Shown here: piece after piece, positions 6,381 to 8,289 of the stretch
How the letters are laid out: the number at the start of each line of letters is the position of its first letter
Position numbering within the stretch: position 1 is the first letter of the stretch
Origin: Lysobacterales bacterium
GTDB lineage: Bacteria > Pseudomonadota > Gammaproteobacteria > Xanthomonadales > SZUA-36
NCBI GenBank assembly: GCA_029287515.1
Contig: JARFQZ010000001.1
Span: 1 to 8,289 of the forward strand
Direction: 5' to 3'
Length of the DNA: 8,289 nt
Position numbers and translations under genes: made by a program
The notes under the pieces: model-generated
The model's database searches: none
What the model was told of the DNA's origin: nothing
Seen by the model: the letters and a program-made list of their open reading frames with translations, nothing else

Positions 6381-7338
6381 AGACAGAACCACTATCGCTT
6401 TGGAGGCGATCCGCCCGCGCACAGAGCTTTTCCATTCAGCCGTGGCGACGACCATGGAGCAGATTCGGAGCCTGCTGGCCGGGACCGGTGAAACCCCGGA
6501 AGATCAGTCCATTTCCCTGGGTAACTTCGCCAGGGGCCATGTCGACGTTGAGCGGTTTTCCGCATTTACCCGGCAGTCGGCGAAAGTAGAGCCCTCGGCT
6601 GAACAGCCAATCCGTGCGGCACAGCGGGCGCTGGATGATCTCCTGCAGATGGGCGACAGCCTGTTCGTGTTGAAACTGACCGAAGGCGCCCACCTTGGTG
6701 TGCAGGTAGCCAAACGCCTGGCGACCATAGGTAACGCGTTCTCTGCCGCGCATGTCGTCGAACTTGCCAAGCGCGGGCAGTACCGTGAAGATCAACACGC
6801 ACTGTTGCTGGACGGCCTGGCCTTCGCGGACTGGAGCCAGGCGGAACGTGCTCTTTCGCCAGGCCTGGTCATCGAACTGGAGGGCGCCGACTTCGTCCCG
6901 GCCCAGGTTGCTCCCTACCTCGATGCAGGTATGAAAATAGTCTTCGTCGTCGACGGCGACGCCCCCGCAGCAGCACTTTCTCGCCTCGTTACGCCGGGAG
7001 TCTTCATCCAGCAAACCCCGGATGAATCCGGACTTGATGCGTTCACCGCCTGGCAAGGTACCGCGGTCGCGGCGCTGTTGCCACAGGGTTCAGCCACGTT
7101 CGTCCACGACCCCTCAGCCGGTGAGACTACATACGAGCGGTTCACTACGCTTGAACTGCCTAAGGAAGTCCGCAAGCGTGCGATCGGCGGCATCAGCGCC
7201 GTGCAGCAGGCCGAGGACCTGCACTTGCTTCAGACACTGGCGGTGGTTCCTTCACCGACCGGGGAGGCAGCCTCTGATCCGGCTGGCAAACTTTCGGCCT
7301 GGCTGTTGAGCCAGACGAACCTGGCCGGCGACGGATAG
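6370..7338 (+). CDS. Conserved-looking protein of unknown family inside the kor-like operon
   Basis: I do not recognise this 322-residue protein. It has no signal peptide, no clear membrane segment and no cysteine at all, so it cannot hold cysteine-ligated iron-sulfur clusters and is probably soluble and cytoplasmic. The N-terminal half (residues 1-135) is mostly helical in character, with amphipathic stretches such as AAQRALDDLLQ (83-93). The second half alternates hydrophobic strands and glycine turns: GLVIELEGADF (165-175), GMKIVFVVDGDAP (187-199), VTPGVFIQQTP (207-217) and GTAVAALLPQGSATFVHDP (230-248). That pattern suggests an alpha/beta fold. No nucleotide-binding P-loop or Rossmann GxGxxG is visible. 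It overlaps korB by 11 bp and ends 8 bp before the RnfB-like gene, so it is almost certainly co-expressed with both. A role in assembling, anchoring or regulating the oxidoreductase is inference from position only. GC-rich codon use resembles its neighbours, giving no sign of recent transfer. Confidence 0.85.
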   Translation: MPSEDRTTIALEAIRPRTELFHSAVATTMEQIRSLLAGTGETPEDQSISLGNFARGHVDVERFSAFTRQSAKVEPSAEQPIRAAQRALDDLLQMGDSLFVLKLTEGAHLGVQVAKRLATIGNAFSAAHVVELAKRGQYREDQHALLLDGLAFADWSQAERALSPGLVIELEGADFVPAQVAPYLDAGMKIVFVVDGDAPAAALSRLVTPGVFIQQTPDESGLDAFTAWQGTAVAALLPQGSATFVHDPSAGETTYERFTTLELPKEVRKRAIGGISAVQQAEDLHLLQTLAVVPSPTGEAASDPAGKLSAWLLSQTNLAGDG

Positions 7339-7346
7339 TAAGGGCC

Positions 7347-8207
7347 ATGAGCGGCAATCCCGTTCTGGATTCGGCCTTGATCCTGGGCGGCGTGGGCCTG
7401 TTTTTCGGCTTCGTCATCGCCCTGGTCAACCGGCGGTTCAGAGTGTGGGAAGACCCGCGGATTGTCGGCGTCGAGGAACTGTTGCCCAATACGAATTGCG
7501 GCGCCTGCTCGCAGCCGGGCTGCCGGGCCTTTGCCGAGGCCGTGGTAACAGGTGATCAGCAGCCGTCTGATTGCACGGTAATGAGCCCCGATGCAGTCGA
7601 GGACGTGGCCGGTTACCTGGGCGTCGATGCCGGTGAAGCCAGCAAACGGGTAGCCCGCCTGCTGTGCGCCGGCGGCAAAAACGAGGCGCACCGGAACGCC
7701 GATTATAACGGTTTCGATTCCTGCAAGGCCGCTGCGGCTGTTGCCGGCGGTGGCAAAGGCTGCACCTGGGGCTGCCTGGGGCTGCGCGATTGCGAGGAGG
7801 TATGCCTGCTCGATGCCATCTACATGAACGACGACGAACTGCCGGTAGTGATTCCGGAAAAATGCACCGCCTGCAACGACTGCGTGGAGACCTGCCCGAA
7901 AGACCTGTTCGTCCTGATGTCGATGGAGCAGAAACTCATCGTTCAGTGCAGGAACCTGGTTCACGGCGATGCGGCCGTGGAAATGTGCAGTGTCGCCTGC
8001 AATGCGTGTACGCGTTGCGTCGCCGATGCCCAGCCGGGACTGATTGAGATGGTCGACAACCTGGCGGTCATCGATTACGAGAAGAATGACCTTGCCGATC
8101 CCGGGGCGACTTCGCGGTGCCCTACCGACGCGATTGTATGGGTCGAAGGCCAGCAGTTTGCCCAACAGACCAGGGGCTCCAAGGAGCCGGAGAAAATAGC
8201 CGTATGA
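7347..8207 (+). CDS. RnfB-like membrane-anchored polyferredoxin
   Basis: Iron-sulfur electron carrier of 286 residues resembling subunit B of the Rnf complex, long type. A hydrophobic segment at about residues 9-27 anchors it in the membrane with the rest in the cytoplasm. Cluster sites in order: Cys51, 54, 59 and 76 (Fe-S domain, NCGACSQPGC then DC); Cys139, 143, 149 and 153 (CTWGCLGLRDCEEVC); Cys173, 176, 179 and 183 (CTACNDCVETCP); then Cys214, 218, 221 and 224 (CSVACNACTRC) and a lone Cys258 in RCPTDAI. The last ferredoxin pair has lost one complete cluster (see findings). Other Rnf subunits are absent from the window. The context, directly after korAB and the unknown gene, suggests it takes electrons from the oxidoreductase; this is inference. 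The ATG follows the upstream stop by 8 bp, and the best Shine-Dalgarno (AAGGG, 7340-7344) is unusually close, so reinitiation may help. The stop overlaps the next start (ATGA). Confidence 0.9.
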   Translation: MSGNPVLDSALILGGVGLFFGFVIALVNRRFRVWEDPRIVGVEELLPNTNCGACSQPGCRAFAEAVVTGDQQPSDCTVMSPDAVEDVAGYLGVDAGEASKRVARLLCAGGKNEAHRNADYNGFDSCKAAAAVAGGGKGCTWGCLGLRDCEEVCLLDAIYMNDDELPVVIPEKCTACNDCVETCPKDLFVLMSMEQKLIVQCRNLVHGDAAVEMCSVACNACTRCVADAQPGLIEMVDNLAVIDYEKNDLADPGATSRCPTDAIVWVEGQQFAQQTRGSKEPEKIAV

Positions 8208-8289
8208 AGCCACAGGAACGCCAGGTCCGCTATCCCGGAATCATCAAGACAGGGGATGGAAATTCCGCCATCGTCGCCATGGAAACGGC
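8204..8289 (+). CDS. Start of a further gene, probably a second 2-oxoacid oxidoreductase alpha domain (cut by window edge)
   Basis: Only 28 complete codons are visible, beginning with ATG at 8204, which overlaps the RnfB-like stop as ATGA; GGAG (8189-8192) lies 11 nt upstream. The peptide contains RYPGIIKTGDG followed by GNSAIVAMETA. The GN-x-A block is aligned in style with NGNQAAAIGAIAAG at residues 236-249 of the KorA-like protein. It also resembles the N-terminus of the pyruvate:ferredoxin oxidoreductase pyrimidine-binding domain, where YPITP would follow shortly after. That identification is inference from a short stretch and could be wrong. The gene order alone makes it part of the same operon. 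Confidence 0.55.
   Translation, partial: MKPQERQVRYPGIIKTGDGNSAIVAMET

Noticed and set aside
5901..6455. Antisense open frame opposite the end of korB
   Set aside because: It lies wholly against the conserved TPP/iron-sulfur subunit and has no independent support.
6436..7056. Antisense open frame of 206 codons opposite the unknown gene
   Set aside because: The plus-strand frame fits the operon, with a ribosome site and an overlap with korB. The antisense product has no family features, so it was not taken as an alternative gene.
7230..8213. Long antisense open frame of 327 codons opposite the RnfB-like gene
   Set aside because: It mirrors a well-supported cysteine-rich gene in GC-rich DNA, has no recognisable motifs, and would be a shadow of the codon pattern on the other strand.
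1..8289. tRNA, rRNA, CRISPR arrays, insertion sequences or phage attachment sites
   Set aside because: No cloverleaf, spaced repeats, transposase frame or terminal inverted repeats were seen; nearly all of the window is accounted for by housekeeping and redox genes.

Overview
The window is a GC-rich bacterial chromosomal segment with tightly packed, often overlapping genes. The left part carries a divergent arrangement known from Escherichia coli and other Gammaproteobacteria: tesA reads rightward while the ybbA/ybbP ABC-transporter pair reads leftward. That arrangement, plus a cytochrome c4-like protein, points to a gammaproteobacterium with a respiratory lifestyle. The assignment rests on gene order and protein character only; no rRNA or other phylogenetic marker is present.

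Layout. Positions 1-1739 (minus) hold most of a YbbP-type permease, cut by the window edge. Its TTG start overlaps the stop of the YbbA-type ATPase (1732-2436, minus). The ATPase and tesA (2435-3049, plus) share their start codons back to back in one CATG, so there is no intergenic space between the divergent genes. A short cytochrome c gene (3056-3373) follows tesA. A 170-bp AT-richer gap (3374-3543) holds a possible weak terminator, a perfect inverted repeat, a -10-like TATATA stretch and a small leader hairpin. It is the only real intergenic region and probably contains the promoter of the next operon.

From 3544 to the right edge everything reads rightward with overlaps or minimal gaps. 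First come a fused gamma-alpha 2-oxoacid:acceptor oxidoreductase subunit (korA-like) and its TPP/iron-sulfur beta subunit (korB-like). Next are a cysteine-free protein of unknown family and a membrane-anchored RnfB-like polyferredoxin. Last is the first 28 codons of a gene whose N-terminus resembles the start of another pyruvate/2-oxoacid oxidoreductase alpha domain.

Working model (inference): KorAB oxidatively decarboxylates a 2-oxoacid, probably 2-oxoglutarate, to an acyl-CoA. The low-potential electrons pass to the membrane-anchored RnfB-like protein, which is encoded here without any other Rnf subunit in view. The unknown protein between them is a candidate assembly or coupling factor. 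The possible second oxidoreductase at the right edge would make this a multi-enzyme 2-oxoacid oxidation module with a dedicated electron carrier. The points most worth checking are the unknown protein, the RnfB-like protein's clean loss of one of its iron-sulfur clusters, and the identity of the truncated last gene.
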